64,000 nucleotides of DNA from Alphaproteobacteria bacterium (GCA_013203465.1 JABMNR010000045.1:1-64000); one strand, 5' to 3'; positions 1-10,865 are shown, numbered from the stretch's first letter. The notes: a model not told the origin generated them from the letters alone. Numbers and translations are program-made.

Positions 1-2
1 CC

Positions 3-176
3 GGCGGCGATCGCGGCTGGAAGGGCGACGTGCCGATCGTGATGCTCGACAGCACCCGCATCCGGGCGCTTGGCTGGTCGAACCGGTTCGGCACCGCCGA
101 CGCCATGGCCGACGCGATGCGGGCGGTGAAAGCCGATGTGGAAGCCGGAAACGTGCCGCTGCCGGTACGTGATTAG
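3..176 (+). CDS. NAD-dependent epimerase/dehydratase, C-terminal fragment
   Basis: The window opens inside a gene; 57 codons and a TAG stop remain. The fragment contains GW-GDVP-V-LD followed by R-LGW and an Ala/Met-rich helix. This is the usual C-terminus of extended SDR sugar-nucleotide epimerases such as UDP-glucose 4-epimerase homologues, where the GDVP/LD and LGW residues border the substrate site. The Rossmann domain lies outside the window. It converges on the large membrane protein gene, one base from that gene's stop. Together with the two genes that follow, this suggests a surface polysaccharide locus. The family call is reasonable; substrate is unknown. Confidence 0.65.
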   Translation, partial: GGDRGWKGDVPIVMLDSTRIRALGWSNRFGTADAMADAMRAVKADVEAGNVPLPVRD

Positions 177-177
177 G

Positions 178-3100
178 TCACGGCGTCTCGTCGATCGCCC
201 AGGACACAAGAGCCTCCGGCGCCGGTGCCCCGTCCTCGGTCCAAAACCACAGCGGCCCCGCGTCGAACCCCCACCATTGCGGGCAGGCCGCCAGCGGAAC
301 CGACACCCGCCCACCGCGCGGAGACCCGAAGCGGATCGAGCGTTCCTCGACCTCCGGATCCCAGGGTGGCCGGTCGGCGATACGGTAGACTTGACCAGAA
401 CCACCGCCATCGATCACCAGACGTAGCGCCCGCAGATCAACCCCGATTGGCGACTCCTCCAGCCGCCGCAGTTCGCTATAGTGTGTGATGGATCGGCGGT
501 CGATCCAGCCGCCTTGATCACGCGGATCGGGATTATCGTCGGGCGGCACCAACTCCGGGCTGGCGGCCAATGACCGCGCCGTTCCATCGTCTCCCCGCGC
601 GACCAGACGCACCCGATCGGCATCCGTCGATGCGACCACATAGGCGAGAGCGAAACCGCTAACCGCGGCGTCGGGTGAGTTCAACGCCGCCGCGACGTCC
701 GGTCGCGGATGATCGGGTGTGACCTCGGCCAGGATGCGGTCGTCCAAAAGGGCATACACCCGCTCGGCGGCTCGGCCGGTCGCGGGTGATGCCGCCCAAC
801 CCTCGAACCGCACCACTGTCAATGGCGGCTCCAGTCGACCAGGCCACGGCGTCGTCACGCCAACCGGGTCGTCGAGAAACCCGGCCGCGTATCCCCAGTC
901 GCAGGCCACGCCCGCCATGTATAACCGACGCACCGCGCGCTCCGCCGCCGGTCGCGGAATGTAGATAACGCCGTCCGGTCGCGCGGCCACGGGGACATAG
1001 TCGGCCAAGATCGCGCGGGTCAGGCGGTGGTGGCGGAGCGTGTCGGGAATGCCGTCCCAACCGCGCGCCGTCGGCAGGATCGCCACGGCCGGTTTGACCC
1101 GGCGTAGGTCGGCGATCATCTCCTGCTGGCTTTCGCGACGAAGCGTCAAACTGACGTGAAAGAAGCGACCGATCGGCGGCCGGTCGATCAGGTAGTGGAA
1201 CAGCGCCGGCCGGTTGGTTATATCCAGGATCGGTCCGCCCCCCGGTGCCCACGTGTCGAGCTCGGCGCGCCAGCCGGCCACCAACCCCGGAGGCAAGACA
1301 TTCGCCCGGGCATATCCCAGGCGGGGCTCGGTCGGGGCTTCGTCGACGCTCGGCCGCAGGCGCTTCACCACGGTCTCGGGATTGAGCGTTGGTCCGCCAT
1401 AGCGCCAGCGCGCCGCCATGTCGTCCTTGGTTGTCGCCAACAGCACCGGCCCGACGATCGCCATCACGAGCACGGCAAGCACCGTCGCCCATGACGGTAT
1501 CCGGCGCGGCATCGGCGCCGACGCCTCGACCAAGGACAGCAGTCGTACCGACACCATGCCTATGACAACCCCGGCCGCTCCGACAACATGAAAGACATGC
1601 GCGTCGGCACGGTTGATCACCTTCTGGAAATACAGCGCCACAAACAGGGTCGCGGCGATCAGAACCCACTCCCGGGTATCGGGCTGGCGGCGGAGAACAA
1701 CCGTCCATCCAATCCCGACCAGCACCGCCGCCGCCGAGGCCAACACGACAGCACTCATCGTCAACACGCGGAGATCGCCGCCGACCGGCAGGCCTCCCGC
1801 CAACGCATGATCGCGGGAGAACACCGCGACGTGGTGCAGAAAGCCGTCCCAGGCCCCACCAACCACCAGCAACGCCACCAAGACACCCATCACGGGACCG
1901 GAGCAGGCGGCGCACAGCAGCGTACGTCGGAACCGGGCCACCGTGGTTTCCGCCGGGGTCACGAGATCGTGGGCCAAGATCGCGAGCCCAACCGCGATCG
2001 CGGCGAATGCCGCTTCCGGCACGGCGATGGCAAACCCCCCACCAATGACCACGACGGTCAGGGCGCGCGGCCAACTGGGCTTCACCAACAGCAACGCGAA
2101 CGCCGCCAGCAAGGGTGGCCAAGCGATCAGCCGAATGTGCACGAACGGATCCAGGACGATCAGCAGAAGCACGGCCAAGGCCGTCGCCAGCCAGCGCCAG
2201 CCGGTCAGCCACGCCAGCAACGCGGCGGTCAGCGCGAGGTAAAGCGGGTTGAGGATCGCGTACACGCCGGCGGCCGCGCCCCAGCGCGTCGGCTCGAACA
2301 CCGCGAAGCCGACAACCGCCCGGCCGACATCGTACCAAGGGCCATGGATCATATGCAGATCGGCCCAGGGAACCGCCCCTTGGCGCACCGCCTCGGCCGG
2401 CACCAGCACTTCGCCCTCATGGAACAGATCCATCGGACCGAGCGCACCGGGCAACTCCACCACCGACAGCCACAACGCGGGCAAGCCAAGGCCCAGCATC
2501 GCCACCGGCCGCGCCGCCCGGGCCGCGCCCAGCCGCCACGTCACGCCCCACAGGCCCAGCGCCAACCCTGCAGCAAGCCATACCGGAAACCACGGCCACG
2601 CGACCGTCTCCCCGGTCTCCACAACCGAAACCACCGTGATCGACGAGGCCAGGGCGAGAACACCCCAGCCCAAGGGAGCCAACCAAGCCACTAGCCGTGT
2701 CGCCACCTCGGCGGTCCGGCGCGCCAGCGCGATGGCCGCACCGATCGCCAGCACCGTGGCGCCAAGGGTCGAGGCCAGATCCAGCCGCAGGCCGATCGCG
2801 GCCGCCGCCACCACGAGCGCCATCAGAGCCGACGTGTCGGCCATCGGGCTTGCCATCGCTGCTCGTGTCATCGCCGGCAGCACCAGAACCGGCCGCGCCG
2901 ATGACGTCCGCCAAAGCCGGCGGCCGCTCCACACCAGCGCCGCCGCCATCACCGTGCCCGCCGTCAGCAGGATCAGATACGCCGCGTGATACCGGTAGAT
3001 GTCGAAGTCGATGTAGGTGGGGTTGCCGATCAGATCGGTGGCGGCAGCCAAGCGATTCGGCAAAAGCCGGACCAACACCACCACCATAATCGCCATCAAC

Positions 3101-3198
3101 GTGAGCGACGCCACCAGGATCATCACTCCGCGCGCGGTAGCGGTCCTGTCCCCCGACGCGTTCGTCGGCGCATCGCCTCCCGTCGAACCCGGCTTCAT
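178..3198 (-). CDS. Large GT-C-like polytopic membrane protein (1006 aa)
   Basis: The N-terminal two thirds consist of many hydrophobic segments, at least a dozen. A loop reads HEGE near residue 260, followed by G-VPW-D and HGP. That pattern resembles the first periplasmic loop of GT-C glycosyltransferases, which use polyprenyl-phosphate sugars. The last roughly 350 residues are mostly soluble, ending in a Trp-rich stretch, and probably form a periplasmic domain. Its ATG overlaps the stop of the upstream SGNH-like gene by four bases (ATGA), so the two are likely co-translated. The C-terminal domain was not recognised. Role in glycan assembly is inferred from topology and neighbours. Confidence 0.6.
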   Translation of the reverse strand: MKPGSTGGDAPTNASGDRTATARGVMILVASLTLMAIMVVVLVRLLPNRLAAATDLIGNPTYIDFDIYRYHAAYLILLTAGTVMAAALVWSGRRLWRTSSARPVLVLPAMTRAAMASPMADTSALMALVVAAAAIGLRLDLASTLGATVLAIGAAIALARRTAEVATRLVAWLAPLGWGVLALASSITVVSVVETGETVAWPWFPVWLAAGLALGLWGVTWRLGAARAARPVAMLGLGLPALWLSVVELPGALGPMDLFHEGEVLVPAEAVRQGAVPWADLHMIHGPWYDVGRAVVGFAVFEPTRWGAAAGVYAILNPLYLALTAALLAWLTGWRWLATALAVLLLIVLDPFVHIRLIAWPPLLAAFALLLVKPSWPRALTVVVIGGGFAIAVPEAAFAAIAVGLAILAHDLVTPAETTVARFRRTLLCAACSGPVMGVLVALLVVGGAWDGFLHHVAVFSRDHALAGGLPVGGDLRVLTMSAVVLASAAAVLVGIGWTVVLRRQPDTREWVLIAATLFVALYFQKVINRADAHVFHVVGAAGVVIGMVSVRLLSLVEASAPMPRRIPSWATVLAVLVMAIVGPVLLATTKDDMAARWRYGGPTLNPETVVKRLRPSVDEAPTEPRLGYARANVLPPGLVAGWRAELDTWAPGGGPILDITNRPALFHYLIDRPPIGRFFHVSLTLRRESQQEMIADLRRVKPAVAILPTARGWDGIPDTLRHHRLTRAILADYVPVAARPDGVIYIPRPAAERAVRRLYMAGVACDWGYAAGFLDDPVGVTTPWPGRLEPPLTVVRFEGWAASPATGRAAERVYALLDDRILAEVTPDHPRPDVAAALNSPDAAVSGFALAYVVASTDADRVRLVARGDDGTARSLAASPELVPPDDNPDPRDQGGWIDRRSITHYSELRRLEESPIGVDLRALRLVIDGGGSGQVYRIADRPPWDPEVEERSIRFGSPRGGRVSVPLAACPQWWGFDAGPLWFWTEDGAPAPEALVSWAIDETP

Positions 3199-4322
3199 TC
3201 GCCGCCCAGCAACTCGACCAGAGCGTCAGCCACGCCTTCAGCAACAACGCGATTGCCGGCTTTCGACATATGCGCGACGAGGAAGTACTTAGAATAAAAC
3301 CCAGCCGGATCGGCGTCGTAGAGCGCCCGCAAGCTTGACAAGGTGTCGAGCGTGGCAAGCCCAGCCTGCTGCGCGCAAGCGAGCAACCGCTCGGACCCCG
3401 TCAGCTCTTCCACCGATTTGGGGCTCACCAAATCAGTTATGTTGCGGGATAGATACTGTGCCACCACCAGGACCTTACTGCCGGTTTTTTCCTCCAACGC
3501 CTTCAGTCGCCGCATCAGCAAACACGCCACCGTGGGCCCGTCGTCGTGCACTTTGACCTGGGGGAAACCTCCAGCGTACCACCATTCCGTGGCGCCCAAC
3601 CGCCGCGCGGTCCAGTCCACCAGATAGCTGTAGCCAAGCGCCGCCCGCACCACCCCCATCTGTTCGATGCGCGGCCGGTTGCGCGACGGCGGCACGTTGC
3701 GCAAAACCAGCGCTCCATCGACCACGTCGAAATACGGCTTCTCCACCCCGGTGCGCTGGATCAGCTGGGTGCGGCGCACGTCGCCGTAGATGAACGACAC
3801 CACCAGCGCCCACGGTTCGAGTTCTGGCACCAACCGCTCGGCTCGCAGTACCGCCTGATCAAGGCCATAGCCAAAAACGCCCGCGTTGGCCACGGGTTGG
3901 CCGAGCAGCCCATCGAGCTGGGCCGGCCATGTCTCGGAATCCGAAACCTCGTCGCCGAAGGTGTAGGAATCACCGACCGCCAACACCGCCACCGGATCAG
4001 GCGTCGGCGTGTCGGCGGCGTTCTGACGCAGCGACAAGCGATCGATCGTCACCTCGGTGTTCCAGGCGTTCGCCGTCCCGGAAAATTTCGGCTTCGGGAC
4101 ATAACCCAGCAACGGATCGTAAACGCTGGGATAGGCGCTGGCGAATAATGACAGCTTATCCGCCACGAAACTGCGCGGCGCGAAGGCGACGCCATCCATC
4201 GTCCGGACCAGGGCCTCCAAAACACCCAACGTCAGACCGACCGTCACCACGATGGTCACCAGCCGCCCCAGCGCGCCGCTTTTCTTTACGCCGCTTTGCT
4301 TCAGTGTTCTGTTCCGCGCCAT
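3195..4322 (-). CDS. Membrane-anchored SGNH-like protein
   Basis: This 375-residue protein has a single N-terminal membrane segment (about 19-38) and then a periplasmic domain. GDSYTFG at 117-123 is SGNH block I, with Ser119 as expected nucleophile, and NAGVFGYG near 146 fits block II. Other blocks are weaker: the block III region reads YGDVRR without the usual Asn, and near the C-terminus a His is present without an obvious Asp before it. It may therefore be an O-acyl-transfer accessory protein or an inactive member. The ATG at 4322 was preferred over an open frame reaching 4484 because AAGGAGG lies 11 bases upstream and this frees a divergent promoter region. It is coupled to the GT-C-like gene by ATGA. 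Confidence 0.65.
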   Translation of the reverse strand: MARNRTLKQSGVKKSGALGRLVTIVVTVGLTLGVLEALVRTMDGVAFAPRSFVADKLSLFASAYPSVYDPLLGYVPKPKFSGTANAWNTEVTIDRLSLRQNAADTPTPDPVAVLAVGDSYTFGDEVSDSETWPAQLDGLLGQPVANAGVFGYGLDQAVLRAERLVPELEPWALVVSFIYGDVRRTQLIQRTGVEKPYFDVVDGALVLRNVPPSRNRPRIEQMGVVRAALGYSYLVDWTARRLGATEWWYAGGFPQVKVHDDGPTVACLLMRRLKALEEKTGSKVLVVAQYLSRNITDLVSPKSVEELTGSERLLACAQQAGLATLDTLSSLRALYDADPAGFYSKYFLVAHMSKAGNRVVAEGVADALVELLGGE

Positions 4323-4487
4323 CGGCACCGGCGCCTCCTTCATGCCCTTGAACCATAGGTGAGTCGCGCCATGTCCGGCAAGACACCGTCCCCCGGTGTG
4401 GTATTGCTTGCATACAAACATTGACGCTTGGCACAGAGGTCGTGAACATCGCGGCCTTGTCGTCACCACCCCAAGAAGATCCACCCC

Positions 4488-6599
4488 ATGACCGATCCCC
4501 GCACTGCCCCACGTCTTGCCGTTGATGTCGGCGGAACCTTCACCGACGTGGCGTTGGAGATCGGCGATCCGCTACGTGACGGACGACGGATCACCTCCAA
4601 GGTTTTAACCACGCAGAATGCGCCCGAGGAGGGCGTGCTGGACGCGATCAACAAGGCGGTAACGGAAGCTGGAGTGGCGCCGGCGTCGGTCGGGCTGATC
4701 ATTCACGGCACCACGCTGGCGACCAACGCGCTGATCGAGCGCAAGGGCGCCAAAACCGCGCTGATCACCACCGCGGGTCACCGCGACAGCGTGGAGATGG
4801 CGCAGGAGAACCGCTTCGAGCAGTACGACATCAACATCGATCGGCCGGACCCTCTGGTGCCTCGGCATCTCCGTTGGCCGGTGACCGAACGTATGAATTA
4901 CCAAGGCGAGGTTCTGATCCCGCTGGACGAGGACAGCGTGCACGCCTTGATCCCCAAGATCGAGAAACACGGGATCAAAGGGTTGGCGATCGGCCTGTTG
5001 CATGGTTACGCCAACGGCGCTCACGAACAGCGGGTCGCGAGTATCCTTCGCGCCGCCGTTCCCGATCTGGCGATCACCTTGTCCTCGGAGGTGTGTCCGG
5101 AAATACGCGAGTATGAGCGGCAGTCGACCGCCTGCGCCAACGCCTACGTTCAACCGGCGATGGCTCGCTATCTCACCGAGCTCGACGAGCAGCTTCGGGC
5201 CAAGGGTTATGCCTGCCCATTCCTGCTGATGACTTCCGGTGGCGGGCTGACGACGCTGGAGACGGCGGTGCGGTTCCCGGTACGTCTGGTCGAGTCCGGA
5301 CCGGCCGGCGGCGCCATTCTGGCGGCCGAAATCGCCAAGGAATGCGCCCTGACCGACGTGTTGTCCTACGATATGGGCGGCACGACAGCCAAGATTTGTC
5401 TGATCGACGGTTTCACGCCCCAGACCACGCGGACCTTCGAGGTCGCGCGGGTTTACCGCAACCTCAAGGGCAGCGGCCTGCCGGTACGAATCCCGGCGAT
5501 CGAAATGGTGGAGATCGGCGCCGGCGGCGGCTCGATCGCCCATGTCGACGCCATGAGCCGCTTGCTGGTCGGCCCCGAAAGCGCCGGCTCCGACCCTGGC
5601 CCCGCCTGTTACGGCCGGGGTGGCGCGCGCGCGACGGTGACCGACGGCGACGTGGTGTTGGGTAAGATCGACCCGGCACGGTTCGCCGGCGGCGCGGTGA
5701 CGCTCGACATCGATGCGGCCGAGAAGGTGGTAACCCGCGACATCAGCCTGCCAATGGCGCTTGACGGCCGGCTCGGCGCGTTCGCGCTGGCCGAGATCGT
5801 CGACGAAAACATGGCCAACGCCGCCCGGGTGCACGCCATCGAATGGGGCAAGGACATCACCGCCCGTTCGATGATCGCCTTTGGCGGTGCCGCGCCGCTG
5901 CACGCCTGCCGGCTGGCCGAGAAGCTGGGCATCGATACCGTCGTGGTGCCGACCGGCGCCGGCGTTGGCTCGGCCATCGGCTTCCTGCGCGCGCCGATCG
6001 CCTACGACGTGGTGCGCAGTCGCCACCTGCTGCTCTCGAAGTTCGACGCCAAGGCCGTCAACGCCCTGCTGGCGGAAATGGCCGAGGAAGCCCGCGCCAT
6101 CGTGGTCTCCGGAGCCGGCGAGGCTGGGCTGACCGAGAGCCGGGTCGCCTACATGCGCTATGTCGGCCAAGGGCACGAGATCATGGTCGCGCTGCCGCCC
6201 GGCATACTCGTCGACGGGGACGGTCAGAGGATTCGCGACGCTTTCGAGGCCGAATACACCCAACTCTACGGACGCATCATTCCAGGCCAAGAGCCGGAAA
6301 TCCTCTCCTGGACCGTGGCGGTGTCGGCGCCGATCGTCGAGCCGCCATCGACACCGCCACCAAGCGCCCCCGCCGGTGCCGCGACACCGCTCGGCCGCCG
6401 TTCCGTGTTCGACCCCGAACGCCAGACGGACCTGGATTATGCCGTCCACGCCCGCGCCGACCTGACGCCCGGCATGACCGTGGCTGGCCCGGCGTTGATC
6501 ATCGAGGATCAGACCACGACCGTCGTCACCTCGACTTTCGACGCCACCGTCAACGCGCTCGGATACTTGGTGATGACCGCCAGAGGAGGCACACGATGA
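4488..6599 (+). CDS. hyuA: Hydantoinase/oxoprolinase subunit A
   Basis: This 703-residue protein is full length for the HyuA/acetone carboxylase beta-like family. These enzymes use ATP to open cyclic amides such as N-methylhydantoin or 5-oxoproline together with subunit B. DVGGTFTD at 13-20 is the N-terminal actin-like phosphate loop. DMGGTTAK begins near residue 295, and GAGGGS and SAGSDPGPACYG follow in the middle. It is cytoplasmic. The stop overlaps the start of hyuB by four bases, as expected for subunits made in fixed ratio. The upstream region contains TTGCATACAA, a short imperfect dyad like some GntR sites, but no regulator gene is adjacent. The true substrate cannot be read from sequence. 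Confidence 0.88.
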   Translation: MTDPRTAPRLAVDVGGTFTDVALEIGDPLRDGRRITSKVLTTQNAPEEGVLDAINKAVTEAGVAPASVGLIIHGTTLATNALIERKGAKTALITTAGHRDSVEMAQENRFEQYDINIDRPDPLVPRHLRWPVTERMNYQGEVLIPLDEDSVHALIPKIEKHGIKGLAIGLLHGYANGAHEQRVASILRAAVPDLAITLSSEVCPEIREYERQSTACANAYVQPAMARYLTELDEQLRAKGYACPFLLMTSGGGLTTLETAVRFPVRLVESGPAGGAILAAEIAKECALTDVLSYDMGGTTAKICLIDGFTPQTTRTFEVARVYRNLKGSGLPVRIPAIEMVEIGAGGGSIAHVDAMSRLLVGPESAGSDPGPACYGRGGARATVTDGDVVLGKIDPARFAGGAVTLDIDAAEKVVTRDISLPMALDGRLGAFALAEIVDENMANAARVHAIEWGKDITARSMIAFGGAAPLHACRLAEKLGIDTVVVPTGAGVGSAIGFLRAPIAYDVVRSRHLLLSKFDAKAVNALLAEMAEEARAIVVSGAGEAGLTESRVAYMRYVGQGHEIMVALPPGILVDGDGQRIRDAFEAEYTQLYGRIIPGQEPEILSWTVAVSAPIVEPPSTPPPSAPAGAATPLGRRSVFDPERQTDLDYAVHARADLTPGMTVAGPALIIEDQTTTVVTSTFDATVNALGYLVMTARGGTR

Positions 6600-8287
6600 C
6601 CGCCAACCGCACGGCGCTCGACCAGATTCACCTTCAGATCCAGTGGAACCGCCTGCTCTCGGTCGTCGAGGAACAGGCCCAGACCCTGGTGCGCACCGCT
6701 TTTTCCACCTCGGCGCGGGAGGCCGGAGACATCTCCGCCGGGGTGTTCGACACTAGGGGGCGCATGCTGGCCCAAGCGATCACCGGCACGCCGGGCCATG
6801 TGAACGCCATGGCGGCCTCGGTCGGCTTCTTCCTGGAGACCTTCCCGATCGGCTCGATGGTCATGGGCGATGTCTTCATCACCAATGACCCCTGGAAGGG
6901 CACCGGACATTTGAACGACTTCACCGTCGTCACCCCGACCTTTCTGGACGGCGTTCCGGTTGGGCTGTTCGCCTGCACCACACACGTCGTCGATGTGGGC
7001 GGCCGCGGTTTCGGCCCGGATGGCCGGCAAGTCTATGAGGAAGGGATCAACATCCCGATCATGCGGCTGGCCGACAAGGGCGTGGTCGACACGCGGCTGT
7101 TGGGTGTGCTCGCCGCCAACGTGCGCAACCCGGTGGAAGTCGAAGGCGATATCTACTCCCTGATGGCCTGCAACGAGGTCGGCGGCCGCCGGTTGGTCGA
7201 GATGATGCGGGAGTTCGATCTCACCGATCTCGACGACCTCGGCCGACACATCATCGAGCGCAGCCGCGCCGGCATGCTGGAGGCGATCGCCGAGCTGCCG
7301 CGCGGCACCTACAGCCAATCCATGCGGATCGACGGCTACGAGAAAGAGGTCGACCTGGTCGGCACGCTGACCATCACGGACGACGGTATCGACGTCGATT
7401 TCACCGGCACGTCCGGAACCTCGAACTACGGCATCAACGTGCCCCTGACCTACACCCAAGCCTATGCCAGTTTCGGCGTGCGGTGCGTGATCGGTGGCGC
7501 CATCCCGAACAACGCCGGCTCGCTCGGCGCGATCCGCGTGACCGCCCCCGAGGGCACGATCCTGAACGCCCCGCACCCGGCCGCCGTCGCCGCCCGGCAT
7601 GTGATCGGCCAGATGCTGCCGGACGTGGTGTTGGGTTGTCTCAACCAGATCATTCCCGATCGGGTACCGGCCGAGGGGACCAGTTGTCTGTGGAACCCGG
7701 TTCTGCTGGGCGGTCATGGCATCACCGATGAGCCCTATGGCACCAGCCGGCCGTTCGCCATGAACACCTTCCACGCCGGCGGCACCGGGGCCCGCCCCGG
7801 CAAGGACGGGTTGAATGCCACCGCCTTCCCGTCGGGAGTGCGCAACACCCCGGTCGAGGTCAACGAGACCATCGCCCCGCTGATCATCTGGAAAAAGGAA
7901 TACCGGGCCGACAGCGGCGGCCCCGGCCTGCATCGTGGCGGCACGGGTCAAGTCATGGAGATATCGCACGCCGACGGATCACCGTTCGCCATCAACTCCA
8001 TGTTCGACCGGGTGATCCACCCGCCGCGTGGCCGCAACGGTGGCCGCAACGGCACCGCCGGCCGCCTGCGGCTAGCCTCCGGCGCGGAATTCCGCGGCAA
8101 AGGCCGCCAGGCGATTCCAGCCGGTGACCGGATCATCGTCGAGATGCCGGGCGGTGGTGGCCTGGGTGATCCACGGCACCGCGACCGAGACGCCCTGGCC
8201 CGGGACGTCCGCGACGGGTTTGTCAGCCCACATCAAGCACGCGAGGTCTACGGCTGGGCCGACGCGCCGACGGACGGCGATGGTTAG
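6596..8287 (+). CDS. hyuB: Hydantoinase/oxoprolinase subunit B
   Basis: The 563-residue partner of HyuA. Typical family features are an N-terminal helical segment with FSTSAREAGD, the FDTRGRMLAQ stretch, ITNDPW-GTGHL-D near residue 100, and a C-terminal half with a Gly/Arg-rich GRNGGRNG turn. ATG at 6596 is chosen because it overlaps the hyuA stop (ATGA) and has AGAGGAGG upstream; an open frame extends further left but is only the shadow of hyuA. Together the two subunits should form an ATP-dependent cyclic-amide hydrolase. The 63 bases after the gene precede a convergently placed kinase gene. Confidence 0.88.
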   Translation: MTANRTALDQIHLQIQWNRLLSVVEEQAQTLVRTAFSTSAREAGDISAGVFDTRGRMLAQAITGTPGHVNAMAASVGFFLETFPIGSMVMGDVFITNDPWKGTGHLNDFTVVTPTFLDGVPVGLFACTTHVVDVGGRGFGPDGRQVYEEGINIPIMRLADKGVVDTRLLGVLAANVRNPVEVEGDIYSLMACNEVGGRRLVEMMREFDLTDLDDLGRHIIERSRAGMLEAIAELPRGTYSQSMRIDGYEKEVDLVGTLTITDDGIDVDFTGTSGTSNYGINVPLTYTQAYASFGVRCVIGGAIPNNAGSLGAIRVTAPEGTILNAPHPAAVAARHVIGQMLPDVVLGCLNQIIPDRVPAEGTSCLWNPVLLGGHGITDEPYGTSRPFAMNTFHAGGTGARPGKDGLNATAFPSGVRNTPVEVNETIAPLIIWKKEYRADSGGPGLHRGGTGQVMEISHADGSPFAINSMFDRVIHPPRGRNGGRNGTAGRLRLASGAEFRGKGRQAIPAGDRIIVEMPGGGGLGDPRHRDRDALARDVRDGFVSPHQAREVYGWADAPTDGDG

Positions 8288-8350
8288 ATGGTTAAGGCAA
8301 CCAGGTATGCTCACGTAACAGTCGCGGCACGCCAAGCTCTCTCGGATCGC

Positions 8351-10843
8351 CTACCACGCCACGGCCGCCGTCTGAGACCGTTGCTGGATCCACCAGTTCA
8401 GCACGTCCAGGATCGCGTCTTCAAAATCCGGCCGTAGCGCCCGGACCCGATCAATGTCGTCGGATATTTCGACCATCTCGGCCGATAGCGCCGCGACCCG
8501 AGGCGACAACCCGGCGATCACCGACCCTTTGATCTCGTGCGCGGCACCGTGAATTACCGCCGAATCGGCGGCCTCGAGGCCGTGTCGCAACCGTTCCAGA
8601 ACATCTCGGCAGCTCGCCTCGGCAACCTCGAACAAGGCCGCCGTCCTCGCCTCGCCAATCGAGGACTTGAGCATCTCGACCTGTTCCAAATCGACCGGCG
8701 AGATGGATCGCGGAGGTGATGTCGTCTGATCGACCTGGATCTGAGGCGACGCCATATCGGCCGTCGAGCCGCCAACATGCTTGCGGAGCACCCGAATCAG
8801 TTCGCCTTCAATATAGGGCTTGGTCAGCACCTCGTCGGCACCCCCGCGCAGGAACCGGGCGTGATGTTCAGCGAAGGCGACGGCGGTCAAGAAGATGATC
8901 GGCGTCCGCGCGTTGCGACCGTCCTGCCGCAGGATACGCGTCGCCTCGACGCCGTCCATTTCCGGCATGTGCACGTCCATCATAATGGCATCGAACGCTG
9001 TCGAGAATGCCGCCTCGCATGCTTGCCGCCCATCGACGACGTGGGTCACATCATGGTCGTGCTTCTCCAAGAAGGCCCGTGCGATCTCCGCGTTCATCAA
9101 ATTATCTTCGGCGAGCAGAACCCGAAGCGGCCGCGACTTCGTATTGACACCTTCGAGGGCCGATAAACGAAAGGCTTTCTGTTCCGCTTCATCGCAGGGC
9201 TGCAGAGGTAGGTTGACGACGAATCGGGTTCCGGCGCCCGGCGTGCTGGTGGCCTCGATCGCCCCCGTCATCATCTCGACCAAACGCTTGACGATGGTCA
9301 GGCCGAGACCGGATCCGCCAAACCGCCGGGTCGTTGTTTCATCGGCCTGTACGAAGGGATCGTATATTTGATTGAGCGATTCCTCGGCGATCCCAATACC
9401 GGTGTCGCAGATCTCGATACGCACCAGCGACATGGGTGCCAGCTCAGGCATCGGTATGGATCGGTTGGGGATCGTAACGCGTATCTCCACGCGGCCGTGG
9501 TCCGTGAACTTGATCGCGTTGCTCACCAAATTCCAGACGATCTGACGAACCCGCGCCGAATCCCCCCGGAATGCCTTGGTATCGCCAAGAGCCATGGCGA
9601 GTCGCAAGTCCAGGCCCTTCTCCTCGGCTATGTCGCGGAACAGCGTGATCACGCTCGCGACCACATCTTCCATGTCGAACGGCGCATGCTCCAGCTCGGT
9701 CGTCCCCGCCTCGATCTTGCTCACGTCGAGAACGTTGTTGGTGATCGCCAGCAACGTATCCCCAGACGCGACGATAGCCCGCACCCGGTCGCGCTGTTTT
9801 GGATCAAGATCGCTGTCGCTGAGCAGTTGGGTCATGCCAAGGATACCGTTCAGTGGTGTTCGGATCTCATGGCTCATGGTTGCCAGAAAATCCGATTTGG
9901 CGGCGTTGGCGCGTTCCGCTTCGTCCTTGGCATCACGCAGCTCAGCGGTTGCTCGATCGACCGCCAAGCGCAAGCGCGCCGGCTGCTCCAGAAAGAAATA
10001 GGTCGCCGCCACCGCGATCGCCACGAACACGCTCGCGAAAACCCAATACCAGCGCGCGAAGATCGAGTTCCGGTCGACCGCCGGCCCCTGCGGCGCGGCC
10101 GCGATCTGCCACGTACCCGTCGGCAGCACCACCTGCGTCAGAGCGATAGCGTCGGCGAAGGTCTGTTCGCCGCCAAAGAAGACGTCGCCCTTGGCGCCGA
10201 GGCCGTTCTTGCCACGGATCGCAAGAGACAAGCCTTGTCCGGGATCCAGGACTCCGGCCTCGGACAATAGAACCTCGACGTCGATCAGCACCGTGGCGAA
10301 ACCCCAGAAGCGGTCCTCGTCACCGGCGTCGTCCTTCAAGAAGATCGGGCGCCGGGCGATGATCGCGGTGCCGCCCTGGATCAGATCGATCGGCCCCGCG
10401 ATAATATATTCCCGGTTACGCACCGCGCGTTCCACCAACTCGCGACGCTTGGGGTCGCCGAACAGATCGTGGCCGACGGCGGCGCGGTTCCGCTCCAAAT
10501 TGCTGACGTACCGGACAACGCCGCCGGGGGCGAGTTGCAGGCTGATCAGTCCAGGCAAATTGTTCTGCAGGGAAGACGTGAAGGTATCGAAGTCCCGCTG
10601 GCTGAAACCGGGCCGGGCTTCCACAAAGGCCACGAGGCTTCGCGTGTTGTAGAGCCGGACATTCACCGCCTGCGAGAGCGTCGCCGCGATCTGAGCGATA
10701 CGATCTTTCGCCGCGGCCTGCTGGCGAAGCATGCGCTGCCCCGCCTCATCCTCATAGATATGGACGATGCCGAAAATTAGCAGCGCACCGACCATGAGGC
10801 TGACGAATGCCGCGATCAAACGGTGTCGATATGGTTTCGCCAT
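8351..10843 (-). CDS. CHASE-domain hybrid sensor histidine kinase with receiver and Hpt domains
   Basis: 830 residues with the domain order TM1 (about 11-28), periplasmic CHASE sensor (about 60-250), TM2 (about 265-286), coiled linker, HisKA with phosphoacceptor H325 in SHEIRTP, HATPase with N442 (N box) and GGSGLGL (509-515), receiver with D623 in MMDVHMPE and K675, and Hpt with H769 in HEIKGS. All phosphorelay residues are present, so an internal His-Asp-His relay is possible. CHASE domains bind small extracellular ligands in known cases. No cognate response regulator with an output domain is adjacent, so the target must lie elsewhere. A nested inverted repeat sits in its 5' leader (10866-10916). 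Confidence 0.9.
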   Translation of the reverse strand: MAKPYRHRLIAAFVSLMVGALLIFGIVHIYEDEAGQRMLRQQAAAKDRIAQIAATLSQAVNVRLYNTRSLVAFVEARPGFSQRDFDTFTSSLQNNLPGLISLQLAPGGVVRYVSNLERNRAAVGHDLFGDPKRRELVERAVRNREYIIAGPIDLIQGGTAIIARRPIFLKDDAGDEDRFWGFATVLIDVEVLLSEAGVLDPGQGLSLAIRGKNGLGAKGDVFFGGEQTFADAIALTQVVLPTGTWQIAAAPQGPAVDRNSIFARWYWVFASVFVAIAVAATYFFLEQPARLRLAVDRATAELRDAKDEAERANAAKSDFLATMSHEIRTPLNGILGMTQLLSDSDLDPKQRDRVRAIVASGDTLLAITNNVLDVSKIEAGTTELEHAPFDMEDVVASVITLFRDIAEEKGLDLRLAMALGDTKAFRGDSARVRQIVWNLVSNAIKFTDHGRVEIRVTIPNRSIPMPELAPMSLVRIEICDTGIGIAEESLNQIYDPFVQADETTTRRFGGSGLGLTIVKRLVEMMTGAIEATSTPGAGTRFVVNLPLQPCDEAEQKAFRLSALEGVNTKSRPLRVLLAEDNLMNAEIARAFLEKHDHDVTHVVDGRQACEAAFSTAFDAIMMDVHMPEMDGVEATRILRQDGRNARTPIIFLTAVAFAEHHARFLRGGADEVLTKPYIEGELIRVLRKHVGGSTADMASPQIQVDQTTSPPRSISPVDLEQVEMLKSSIGEARTAALFEVAEASCRDVLERLRHGLEAADSAVIHGAAHEIKGSVIAGLSPRVAALSAEMVEISDDIDRVRALRPDFEDAILDVLNWWIQQRSQTAAVAW

Positions 10844-10865
10844 CTTGGATATAACCCTGATTCTT

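Noticed and set aside
4383-4399. Small hairpin ACACCG/CGGTGT before hyuA as a riboswitch or terminator
   Set aside because: Only six base pairs and no supporting context; common by chance in GC-rich DNA.
4605-6449. A 614-codon minus-strand open frame opposite hyuA
   Set aside because: Shadow of hyuA with low-complexity composition; hyuA has clear family motifs.
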